DNA from: Gammaproteobacteria bacterium
Lineage (GTDB): Bacteria; Pseudomonadota; Gammaproteobacteria; Pseudomonadales; Pseudohongiellaceae
Assembly: GCA_021773355.1 (NCBI GenBank)
Contig: JAJFKE010000011.1
Coordinates: forward strand, 186,001-250,000
Reading direction: 5' to 3'
Length of the DNA: 64,000 nucleotides
Part shown: positions 9,390-16,626 of the stretch, piece after piece
Position numbering within the stretch: the first letter of the stretch is position 1
Layout of the letters: each line of letters begins with the position of its first letter
Notes under the pieces: model-generated
Told to the model about the DNA's origin: nothing
What the model saw: only the letters and a program-made list of their open reading frames with translations
Databases searched by the model: none
Translations under genes and position numbers: made by a program

Positions 9390-9399
9390 AGGAGAAGCT

Positions 9400-9696
9400 A
9401 TGCATTACGCCATCATCAGTGAAGACGTGGAAGATAGCCTTTCGAAACGAAAAGCCGCTCGTCCTGCTCATCTAGGGCGCCTTAATAACTTAGCTGATCA
9501 AGACAGGCTAATGCTGGCGGGCCCACACCCCGCAATCGATTCTCCTGACCCGGGAGAAGCAGGATTTAGCGGTAGTTTGGTAATTGCCGAATTTGACAGC
9601 CTGGAACAAGCTCAAGCCTGGGCCGATGCCGACCCTTATGTGGCAGCAGGGGTTTATCAAAAAGTCACTGTAAAACCATTCAAGCGAGTACTTTAA
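9400..9696 (+). CDS. yciI: YciI family protein
   Basis: A 98-aa small ferredoxin-like-fold protein. It starts [28 protein letters not shown] and includes [10 protein letters not shown] and [20 protein letters not shown], all typical of YciI. The ATG at 9400 follows a strong ribosome site (AGAGGAGAAG); the frame is open upstream within yciB but that is not the start. Family members are small dimers of unclear function with a conserved His/Asp pair. Convergent with the cyclophilin gene. Confidence 0.9.
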   Translation: MHYAIISEDVEDSLSKRKAARPAHLGRLNNLADQDRLMLAGPHPAIDSPDPGEAGFSGSLVIAEFDSLEQAQAWADADPYVAAGVYQKVTVKPFKRVL

Positions 9697-9717
9697 GACT
9701 AAAGCGCCAGCTAGATG

Positions 9718-10347
9718 TTAATTGCTGGAAAATACTGGCGCCGCTTTTAGATTTGGAAAATCTACATCCAGAATTTTATTCCACTGCTGTAGCTGTTCAC
9801 GTTTGCGTGCAAACAAGGCCGCGGTGTTGCCTTCAATGACAATACTATTAATGCTGTCTCTACGGCGCAGTTGATTTACCACAGCCATACCACTCACCAC
9901 CTTGCCAAAAACAGAATGCTTACCGTTTAGATGAGGTGTGGCCAAGTGAGTCAAAAAAAACTGACTGCCTTCGGTTCCTGGACCTGAGTTTGCCATCGAG
10001 ATAATTCCCGGCTGGTTATGGTTTAAAATAAGCTCTCCTTGGAAAACATAACCCGGCCCACCAGTTCCATTGCCCAGGGGATCGCCTCCCTGCACCATAA
10101 AATTTCGTTCCACGCGATGAAAAACCAAGCCATCGTAAAAACCACGCATAGCCAGGTTTGTAAAATTAGCTACAGTCGTGGGTGCAGCCCGTTCATTCAG
10201 CTGCACTACTATCTCACCCTTAGATGTATCAATTATCGCCCTTATCGGCTGTGCATAGGCGGCCAGCGCAATAGAGGAAAAAATCCCCAATACAAGTAGA
10301 TTGAATCCAAACTTCAACGGGTTTCTAAACCTAAAATTTATTGACAT
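9718..10347 (-). CDS. ppiA: Periplasmic cyclophilin-type peptidyl-prolyl isomerase
   Basis: A 209-aa cyclophilin with an N-terminal signal peptide (hydrophobic residues 14-31, probable cleavage after AYA). Core motifs: [43 protein letters not shown] and [19 protein letters not shown]. The catalytic Arg (FHRV) and the Gln/Phe set of the active site are present. It should catalyse prolyl isomerisation of exported proteins. Probably monocistronic. Confidence 0.9.
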   Translation of the reverse strand: MSINFRFRNPLKFGFNLLVLGIFSSIALAAYAQPIRAIIDTSKGEIVVQLNERAAPTTVANFTNLAMRGFYDGLVFHRVERNFMVQGGDPLGNGTGGPGYVFQGELILNHNQPGIISMANSGPGTEGSQFFLTHLATPHLNGKHSVFGKVVSGMAVVNQLRRRDSINSIVIEGNTAALFARKREQLQQWNKILDVDFPNLKAAPVFSSN

Positions 10348-10400
10348 TAATCTGTCCTGCTATTTCAACTCAGTAATTTAACGCATTTATTCTGTTCAAA

Positions 10401-11168
10401 TCATATATCGTAATCAAGTATTACTGGAGCGTGGTCTGAAAAATTTTGCGCCGTGTAAATCTCCGCAGCCTTAACCTTCTTAGCTATGCCTTCTGTTACC
10501 ACATGATAATCCAATCGCCACCCCACATTGTTAGCTCTCGCCTGTCCTCGATTAGACCACCAGGAGTATTGATCAGGCTGATCGTTAACCAAGCGAAAAG
10601 CGTCAACATAGCCAACTTTATCATACAGGGCGTCTAGCCATTCTCGCTCTTCTGGTAGAAACCCAGAGTTCTTTCGATTAGCTCGCCAATTCTTTAGATC
10701 AATTTCCTTGTGGCAGATATTCCAATCCGCACATACAATTATATCTCGATTCTTCTTCCGAAGTTTTTTCATGTGCTTCATGTAATCACCCATAAAGCTG
10801 AATTTCCTCGCCTGCCTCTCTTCTCCGCTGGAACCCGAGGGCATATACAATGAGGCTACGCTTAGCTTACCAAAATCGGCTTCTATGTAACGCCCTTCTG
10901 AGTCCGCAAGCTCAAAGCCGAGCCCGCGGCTAATCTTTTTCGGCTCAATACGCGAAAATAGTGCGGTACCGGAATATCCTTTTTTAATCGCATCATAATA
11001 GTGACAATGGTACTGCTCCGGATGGAATACGGAATCAGCAAGCTGATCGATCTGAGCCTTCGTTTCCTGTAAACAAACTACATCTGCGTTTGCCTCAGGA
11101 AGCCAGTCGAAAAAACCTTTCCTGGCTGCTGCCCTAATACCATTGCAATTGAATGTCATTACACGCAT
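10401..11168 (-). CDS. xthA: Exodeoxyribonuclease III
   Basis: A 255-aa exonuclease/AP endonuclease of the EEP fold. The N terminus MRVMTFNCNGIRAAARKGFFDWL, the metal glutamate in CLQETKAQ, CADWNICHKEIDLKNW, and the C-terminal GWRLDYHVV and SDHAPVILDYD are all present. It repairs abasic and 3'-blocked DNA. A 433-bp intergenic region with a CRP-like site lies upstream. Confidence 0.93.
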   Translation of the reverse strand: MRVMTFNCNGIRAAARKGFFDWLPEANADVVCLQETKAQIDQLADSVFHPEQYHCHYYDAIKKGYSGTALFSRIEPKKISRGLGFELADSEGRYIEADFGKLSVASLYMPSGSSGEERQARKFSFMGDYMKHMKKLRKKNRDIIVCADWNICHKEIDLKNWRANRKNSGFLPEEREWLDALYDKVGYVDAFRLVNDQPDQYSWWSNRGQARANNVGWRLDYHVVTEGIAKKVKAAEIYTAQNFSDHAPVILDYDI

Positions 11169-11322
11169 GTATATTCCTTTTAGTTACCTGGCAAAGCCTT
11201 GCCACTTGCTCAGGGCAAGTTTACGGACTGCCAAGGACCTAGACCAGGGTAAATGAGCAGGAAACGGTGATTTATGCGTCTGAATTAGCAGCCTTCGACA
11301 ATATGTTACTTATGGTTACATA

Positions 11323-11338
11323 TGTGATTTGCGTCACA
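11323..11338. promoter_or_regulatory. crp site: CRP/Vfr-like operator
   Basis: TGTGATTTGCGTCACA matches the TGTGA-N6-TCACA CRP consensus at all ten conserved positions, and flanking A/T bases extend it (ATGTGA...TCACAT). It lies 155 bp before xthA on one side and about 170 bp before the promoter-like hexamers of the small-peptide unit on the other. That is farther than a classical activator site, so the regulated gene is uncertain. Confidence 0.6.
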
Positions 11339-11506
11339 TTTCAATCAATTAGCCACAACTAAGCACCGTTTTCGCTAAATTTTACCAATATCTGCCGTGC
11401 TCACCCAACCGATAATCAATCCTATCTTAATGTTATTAAAGGCATTTTAAGTTAAAACAGCAATTCGTTACCTTTCCCCTCTATTATAAAAAATTCACTC
11501 TATGTG

Positions 11507-11535
11507 TTACTTAACACCACATATTATGTTACTAT
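11507..11535 (+). promoter_or_regulatory. Possible sigma-70 promoter of the small-peptide unit
   Basis: TTACTT (11507-11512) and TACTAT (11530-11535) are separated by 17 bp, placing a start near 11542. The transcript would carry a ~60-base leader with a hairpin, the two small ORFs and the terminator. Confidence 0.45.
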
Positions 11536-11544
11536 GCGCCCCGT

Positions 11545-11570
11545 AGTTGAGAGGACAACTCCCATCAACT
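11545..11570 (+). other. Leader hairpin before the small peptide gene
   Basis: AGTTGA plus GAG (11545-11553) can pair with CTC (11559-11561) and TCAACT (11565-11570), leaving CCA as a bulge and GACAA as the loop. It lies just after the inferred transcription start and about 30 bases before the ribosome site. Confidence 0.4.
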
Positions 11571-11601
11571 CGTAACCAACCGTTTAATCAAGGAGAAAGT
11601 A

Positions 11602-11715
11602 ATGAGCAAGGCACTCACACGAGCGAGACCTATTATCGAAGCGACAGTTATCAGTATTTTACTGGTACTAGCTGCACTGGCAGTACCCGCAGCGATCGTT
11701 TTCGCAACCGTCTAA
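11602..11715 (+). CDS. 37-aa single-pass membrane peptide, unknown
   Basis: ATG at 11602 with a strong ribosome site (AAGGAGAAAGTA) seven bases away. The peptide starts MSKALTRARPIIEA, with a positively charged N terminus, followed by a hydrophobic helix of about 20 residues (VISILLVLAALAVPAAIVF) and almost no C-terminal tail. That layout suits a small inner-membrane protein with a cytoplasmic N terminus. I do not recognise the family. Strong translation signals, an upstream promoter and a downstream terminator argue that it is real. Function could range from a membrane-complex accessory to a type-I-toxin-like peptide; no antisense RNA is evident. Confidence 0.6.
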   Translation: MSKALTRARPIIEATVISILLVLAALAVPAAIVFATV

Positions 11716-11738
11716 ACCTAATATTAAAAGGAGGCTTT

Positions 11739-11774
11739 ATGCAAAGCCCTTCAATTGATTTATGTGATGACTAG
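11739..11774 (+). CDS. 11-aa micropeptide, unknown
   Basis: ATG at 11739 follows a near-ideal ribosome site (AAAAGGAGGC) and encodes MQSPSIDLCDD before TAG, one base before the terminator stem. The Shine-Dalgarno match is stronger than that of most genes here. There is no gene downstream on this strand, so it is not an attenuator leader for a following operon. It could be a translated micropeptide or a ribosome-binding element protecting the mRNA end. Unrecognised. Confidence 0.4.
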   Translation: MQSPSIDLCDD

Positions 11775-11775
11775 G

Positions 11776-11813
11776 CACCAGTTTAAACAGCAAGTTTAGA
11801 CTGGTGTTTTTTT
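11776..11813 (+). terminator. Rho-independent terminator of the small-peptide unit
   Basis: A 13-bp stem (11776-11788 with 11794-11806, one T-G wobble), loop AGCAA, followed by seven T residues. It closes the transcript that carries the two small ORFs. Confidence 0.85.
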
Positions 11814-11930
11814 ATGTGGAGTCGAAAAACTGAAAACATAAAAGTTTCTAAAAACAGCGAAAATCCAATCCAGGCTTCAAAAACCGTTAGGGAAAATTGC
11901 AACACTACGCTCTTATTTGACTGAATCGAT

Positions 11931-12434
11931 TTAACTCAAATCAAGCTTGTCTGTAAAATTACAGGGTCTATGCCTGCTATCAAGCTGCTCAGCTATAATC
12001 TTATCCCAAGCTGTTTCACAAGCACCTGGCGAACCTGGTACACAAAATATTATTGTGCCATTCACCAGACCAGCAAATGCTCTGGACTGAATTGTTGAAC
12101 TGCCAATTTCCAAAAATGAAAGCTGGCGGAAAAGCTCACCAAAACCCTCAATATTGATATCTAGCAAAGGCCTAATAGCTCTGACTGTATTATCTCTCGC
12201 TGTAAATCCTGTACCGCCGGTTAGCAACACGACTTGCACTGACGAATTTGCAATCAGACTCGAAACTTCTGCTCTCAACTGATAAACATCGTCTTTGACT
12301 ATACTCTTGGAATACAGCTGATGACCTGCGTTTTGCAATCTCTCTACCAAGACCGCACCAGATTTATCTGTATCCGCTGTGCGTGTGTCGGAGACTGTCA
12401 CAACAGAAATATTCAACGAAATTTGGGGTACCAT
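11931..12434 (-). CDS. moaB: Molybdenum cofactor biosynthesis protein MoaB
   Basis: A 167-aa MogA/MoaB-fold protein. Motifs: VVTVSDTRTADTDKSGAVL near residues 10-28, VVLLTGGTGFTARDNTVRAI near 70-90 (molybdopterin-binding GGTG), and FCVPGSPGACETAWDKII. The MogA/MoaB family is linked to adenylylation of molybdopterin, and MoaB can replace MogA in some bacteria. It follows moaA on the same strand, 71 bp away. Confidence 0.92.
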   Translation of the reverse strand: MVPQISLNISVVTVSDTRTADTDKSGAVLVERLQNAGHQLYSKSIVKDDVYQLRAEVSSLIANSSVQVVLLTGGTGFTARDNTVRAIRPLLDINIEGFGELFRQLSFLEIGSSTIQSRAFAGLVNGTIIFCVPGSPGACETAWDKIIAEQLDSRHRPCNFTDKLDLS

Positions 12435-12505
12435 CTTGATTCTCTACCAGGATTCTTTTCTTTAATGCTTAACCACACAGACCTAAGTCATTTCTTATGC
12501 TGCCA

Positions 12506-13513
12506 CTAACCGCCAGTCATGTTCATAAGGCGAATGGGCTGCGCATGATCTTTGTCATAAAAGAAATGTCGCTCTGGTTTTATTTCCATCGAATCTATGA
12601 GCGCCTGCTTCAACAGCACATCATCGCCGTTCGGGTTCCGCAATATCGCGCGTAGGTCAACGGAGTGCTCGTTGCCAAGACAAAGAAGCAAGCGCCCTTC
12701 TACTGTAACTCTGACTCTATTGCAGTCCTCACAAAAATTATGAGTGACTGGAGATATAAAACCTATACGACTTTTCTTTCCACTGACTTTTACATAGCGT
12801 GAAGGACCTGCGGTTTTTTCTGCACTATCCACTAATTGATACTTCTGCGAAATGGTTTCCCTAACCCATGCATTACTGCAGGTGGTATCTTCCCTATCGT
12901 GATCAGATGCCTCACCCAGAGGCATTTCCTCTATGAACGCTATATCTATATCTCGCTCTACCGCATAGTCGGTTAAGTCTATGACTTCATCTTCATTGTA
13001 GCCTTTCATCACAACGGAGTTTAATCGTATCCGGTCAAAACCTGCTGCCTTGGCTGCATCGATTCCCGCCAATACGTTATCCAGCTTCCCCACCCGAGAT
13101 ATTCTTTTAAAGCGCTCCGCATCCAAACTATCGATGCTAATATTTATCCTGTTAACTCCGGCCGCCTTTAATGGGCCAGCAAATTTTACAAGCTGCGCAC
13201 CGTTTGTGGTTAACAACAGCTCTTCCAGCCCGGGAAGTGCACCCAGCTTTTCGATCAAAGACATGACGTTAGTGCGCACCATCGGCTCGCCCCCGGTCAG
13301 GCGAATTTTCCTCACGCCCAACTCGGTAAATACCTTGGCCACTCGGTACAACTCTTCCAGTGATAATATTTGATCGCGTGGCAGAAAAGTCATGTCTTCA
13401 GTCATGCAATAAACACAACGAAAATCACAGCGATCGGTAACCGACAAGCGAATATAATCCACTCGCCTGCCATACTTATCAACCAGTTCTGTCGCTTGCT
13501 TACTACTGCTCAT
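12506..13513 (-). CDS. moaA: GTP 3',8-cyclase MoaA
   Basis: A 335-aa radical SAM enzyme for the first step of molybdenum cofactor synthesis (GTP to 3',8-cyclo-GTP). The SAM cluster motif is CDFRCVYCM near residues 30-38, with GGEPMVRTNV downstream. The C-terminal second cluster CEDCNRVRV...GRLLLCLG is present. The tail is MNMTGG: MoaA normally ends in the catalytic GG, seen here. Start at 13513 (MSSSKQATELVDKYGRR) behind GGAG; the frame continues 17 codons upstream. No moaC, D or E nearby. Confidence 0.94.
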   Translation of the reverse strand: MSSSKQATELVDKYGRRVDYIRLSVTDRCDFRCVYCMTEDMTFLPRDQILSLEELYRVAKVFTELGVRKIRLTGGEPMVRTNVMSLIEKLGALPGLEELLLTTNGAQLVKFAGPLKAAGVNRINISIDSLDAERFKRISRVGKLDNVLAGIDAAKAAGFDRIRLNSVVMKGYNEDEVIDLTDYAVERDIDIAFIEEMPLGEASDHDREDTTCSNAWVRETISQKYQLVDSAEKTAGPSRYVKVSGKKSRIGFISPVTHNFCEDCNRVRVTVEGRLLLCLGNEHSVDLRAILRNPNGDDVLLKQALIDSMEIKPERHFFYDKDHAQPIRLMNMTGG

Positions 13514-13628
13514 ATGACTCCGTCCAATAGCGCAACTATACCCCAGATAGGCGGCATAATGCACTGATATCCCACCGTTTAATTCGTCAAGACATCAATA
13601 TCCACACAACTAAAAAGGCTATAAGCCG

Positions 13629-14252
13629 TCAAACATTGAACGCGATCTGCAGAGCCAGCAACAACAATATGGTACCCATGGCTCTTTCCAACCATACCCC
13701 CATTCGCAGAATAAATAGCCTGATTTTTTCAATACCTAGAACCAGAGACAATAATGCAAACCAAATGAATGTCGCCGCCGCCAAATACAGGCCATAAAAA
13801 AATTGAATCAATGTAGGAGTGCTTGTATCTATAACTACTGTAAACAGGGCTAAGAAAAACAGTGTCGCCTTGGGATTTAATCCGTTGGTTAAAAAACCCA
13901 GCACAAAAGCACGTCGTGGTTGTAGAATCGGAGTTTCCGACGTTTTATCAGCACTTCCTTCAAACCTCAGTGAATTGCGAATTGACTGCGCACCTAAATA
14001 GAACAGATAGGCAGCGGCAACTAACTTCATGGTATTAAAAAGTGCCGCTGATTGTGACAGCAGAAAAGCCACACCTAGCAAGCAGTAAGCCACATGAAGC
14101 AGTATCGCTGTGCCAACACCAAAGCTGGTCCATAGCCCCGCACGAGTTCCAGCAAATACGCATTGTCGCAACACCACTGCGAAATCTGGCCCTGGAGAGG
14201 CTACTGCAAGCAAATGCGCGATCGCAATGGTCAGAAATTCAGCCCAGTACAT
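13629..14252 (-). CDS. LysE/RhtB family exporter
   Basis: A 207-aa membrane protein with about six hydrophobic helices. N-terminal FLTIAIAHLLAVASPGPDFAVVLRQC carries the family SPGPD/N motif, followed by GLWTSFGVGTAILLH and a FLTNGLNPKATLFFLALF segment, both typical. Family members export amino acids (homoserine, threonine, lysine); the substrate cannot be told. It lies 38 bp after ccmI on the same strand and may be read through from the ccm operon. Confidence 0.88.
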   Translation of the reverse strand: MYWAEFLTIAIAHLLAVASPGPDFAVVLRQCVFAGTRAGLWTSFGVGTAILLHVAYCLLGVAFLLSQSAALFNTMKLVAAAYLFYLGAQSIRNSLRFEGSADKTSETPILQPRRAFVLGFLTNGLNPKATLFFLALFTVVIDTSTPTLIQFFYGLYLAAATFIWFALLSLVLGIEKIRLFILRMGVWLERAMGTILLLLALQIAFNV

Positions 14253-14290
14253 TCATGCCCCAACTCAGAGCTGCGTCGTCCAAATTATTA

Positions 14291-15544
14291 TCAAGGCAGC
14301 CTATCAACAATTTCCAGATTAATAACTGCTCGCTGACCATTATGAGCGAAATTTGCTGACTGGACCCGATAGTCTCCAGAGCTTGGTGTAGCCGAACCGG
14401 AGAAAGACACAGCGGCAGAAACGAATACCGCGTCAGCCGAAGAGAGATTAAATGGACCCACGGCAAATGAGTTGTCTAGCACGATACTCGCTGGTAAATC
14501 AGCTACTGTAAGATCCGTAGCGGCTAGCGGCGGCAATCCCTCTTGTTCAGCATTGCGAACCGCGACAAATACACGCAGGTCTTCATCTAGCGCCAGGCCT
14601 TCGGCGAGCCTCAAATCTATTTGTATAACAGGACCGGTACCGACGTCTTGTCCGTCTGTTGCCAGCGCTTGCTGCGCCATCGCGATACTGCGCCTCAAAA
14701 CCTGGGCTTGTTCGCTATTTGGGTTACTTTGAATAATCAAGCGCCAATATTCGATCGCGGCGCTATAATCTTGGCGCTCTTCTGCATCGGCGCCTAAAAG
14801 TTGCAAGATAGATATTTCGTTTGGGTTAATAGCGCGTGCCTGCTCGATTACCTCAAGTATTTGCTCGGTGAATTTGAAATCGGCAAGGATATATTTCGCC
14901 ATCGCAACCCGGCCAAGCACAAGCGCTTTTTCAGGTGAGTCCGACATACGCGCGGCGGACTGTTGATAGGCTATTTCTGCTTCAGTAAACATCCCAAGAC
15001 TGGCAAAATTTTCGGCCAGAAAATACCAGGCCCAGGGGCGATCGTCATCTTCTTGTACAATTTGTCCCAGACTAACAATCAGATTCTGCGATTCCTCAGG
15101 ATTGTCACGATTGTCCACAGTCCGTTGAAACAGACCCATCAGCTCCACGTCATCAAAGTATCCCCATTGACTGTATAAGCTATAGGCGAATACTGGCATC
15201 AACAGACAAAAAATTAGTGGGGCGGCGATGCTCATTGAACGAGATTTCTTCCTGGCCGCCCGCTTGTTTTCCAACTTCAACCCATTGGAAAATTCATCAA
15301 TCGAAACGTCGGCCAACAAACTTTGTTGCAATTCAAGTATCAGTAAGTCGAATTGTGCCTGCTCAAGATTTCCGGAAGCCAATTCATTTTCAAGTTCATC
15401 ACTACGCTCTTGAAACAGATTAATATTTTCATTTTTACGTGATGCGTCTTCTTCAAAGGACTCAGCCTTATTACGCAACCATAGCGGCAGCAATACAAAC
15501 CCGGCAGCGAGAACAAATAGACATGCAGTAAGTAACCAGAACAA
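14291..15544 (-). CDS. ccmI: Cytochrome c maturation protein CcmI
   Basis: A 417-aa apocytochrome c chaperone. Two N-terminal transmembrane helices (about residues 1-22 and 102-120) flank a cytoplasmic coiled segment; a periplasmic TPR-like region follows (AWYFLAENFASLGMFTEAEIAYQQ, ILQLLGADAEERQDYSAAIEYWR), then a C-terminal beta-rich domain. It matches the fused CcmH C-terminal part of E. coli. Last gene of the ccm run. Confidence 0.9.
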   Translation of the reverse strand: MFWLLTACLFVLAAGFVLLPLWLRNKAESFEEDASRKNENINLFQERSDELENELASGNLEQAQFDLLILELQQSLLADVSIDEFSNGLKLENKRAARKKSRSMSIAAPLIFCLLMPVFAYSLYSQWGYFDDVELMGLFQRTVDNRDNPEESQNLIVSLGQIVQEDDDRPWAWYFLAENFASLGMFTEAEIAYQQSAARMSDSPEKALVLGRVAMAKYILADFKFTEQILEVIEQARAINPNEISILQLLGADAEERQDYSAAIEYWRLIIQSNPNSEQAQVLRRSIAMAQQALATDGQDVGTGPVIQIDLRLAEGLALDEDLRVFVAVRNAEQEGLPPLAATDLTVADLPASIVLDNSFAVGPFNLSSADAVFVSAAVSFSGSATPSSGDYRVQSANFAHNGQRAVINLEIVDRLP

Positions 15545-15574
15545 GGGATTATTCCAAAGTGAGATGAGTGTGAA

Positions 15575-16078
15575 TTACGGTTTATTGCCCAGTAACTGCT
15601 GTAAACGCTGTTGCTGCGATGCGTCTAATGCAATGTCTTTAATACTTACTTTTCTGGCGCGCCGCCAAATTCCAAAGCCTATGAGTCCGCCGATTAACAG
15701 GAAAATTAGTGGGCCAAACCAAAGCAAGGTAGTCGCAGCGGTAAGCCTTGGGCGAAACAATATAAAATCTCCGTACCTTTCGAACATGAACTGAATGATC
15801 TGATCATCTGTCATGCCTTCAATAATCATTCTATGAACTTCACGCCGTAAATCTTCTGCCACTCCACCCGTAGATCCGGTCAGATTTGAATTCTGGCACA
15901 TGGGACAGCGCAGTTCATTCGACAGCGTGCGAAATCGCTGCTGCTGTTCCGCAGTATCGAACTGAAACGTATCCACCTGCGCTATGGTAGCAGTGGAAAA
16001 AAACATGCCAGACAACAGCATCGACACAAACCCAAGGCAGACCCCTTTGCGTAGATTTTCTAATGTCCAGCTAGTCAT
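15575..16078 (-). CDS. ccmH: Cytochrome c maturation protein CcmH (CcmL type)
   Basis: A 167-aa thiol-redox protein that reduces the haem-binding cysteines of apocytochrome c. It has a signal-anchor N terminus, then the LRCPMCQNSNLTGS active-site LRCxxC motif and a C-terminal transmembrane helix. The ATG at 16078 shares one base with the ccmG stop (TAATG); the longer frame to 16138 would overlap ccmG deeply and is not preferred. Confidence 0.92.
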   Translation of the reverse strand: MTSWTLENLRKGVCLGFVSMLLSGMFFSTATIAQVDTFQFDTAEQQQRFRTLSNELRCPMCQNSNLTGSTGGVAEDLRREVHRMIIEGMTDDQIIQFMFERYGDFILFRPRLTAATTLLWFGPLIFLLIGGLIGFGIWRRARKVSIKDIALDASQQQRLQQLLGNKP

Positions 16079-16617
16079 TATCGTTGACTTCCTTCGTTCT
16101 TGAGCTCTGCGATAGCAGGGAGGAACTGTTGCTTCCAAACCGTTTCATCCAGAACACGGACATGTCGAAAGCGGATTACACCATTGCTGTCTACCAAATA
16201 AGTTTCCGGTGCGCCGTAGACTCCTAGATCGATGCCAAATCGACCGCTCTCATCCAAGATACTGAAGGCATAAGGATTGCCGTTTTCCTCCAGCCAATTT
16301 GCCGCCAAGTCTTGTCGGTCTCTATAGTTAACTCCCACCACAGGAATTTCACCCTCTTCCGATAACCGCATCAACGTAGGGTGCTCTATCAAACAAGGAA
16401 GACAATAGGAACCCCACACATTCAGTAAAAATATTTGGTCGGGCAAGTCATCGTTACTCACTTCAGCTCCGTCTACCGCTGTAAGCTCAAACCCGGGCAT
16501 TGGCTTATCAATCAACATAGAGGGTAACGTTCTTGGATCGAGATACAAGCCACGCCAGAGAATTATCCCTAACGCGACAAACACTAGTACAGGTATAAAA
16601 AATTTTAGCTTATTCAT
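16078..16617 (-). CDS. ccmG: Thiol:disulfide interchange protein CcmG/DsbE
   Basis: A 179-aa membrane-anchored periplasmic thioredoxin-like protein. An N-terminal helix at residues 4-22 is followed by a TlpA/DsbE fold with active site WGSYCLPCLIEHP (CxPC) and the cis-proline region GAPETYLVDSNGVIRFRHV. It supplies reductant to CcmH. It lies 9 bp after ccmF and overlaps ccmH by one base. Confidence 0.94.
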   Translation of the reverse strand: MNKLKFFIPVLVFVALGIILWRGLYLDPRTLPSMLIDKPMPGFELTAVDGAEVSNDDLPDQIFLLNVWGSYCLPCLIEHPTLMRLSEEGEIPVVGVNYRDRQDLAANWLEENGNPYAFSILDESGRFGIDLGVYGAPETYLVDSNGVIRFRHVRVLDETVWKQQFLPAIAELKNEGSQR

Positions 16618-16626
16618 CGTCTCGTA

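Larger units (their letters stand above)
11169..11601. other. Divergent intergenic region between xthA and the small-peptide unit
   Basis: 433 bp without a gene. It is AT-rich and contains the CRP-like palindrome at 11323, the promoter-like hexamers at 11507-11535 and the leader hairpin at 11545. No other supported feature. Confidence 0.6.

Noticed and set aside
11814..11924. 36-codon frame starting in the terminator T run
   Set aside because: No ribosome site, and the start lies at the end of a strong terminator, so it is unlikely to be transcribed or translated.
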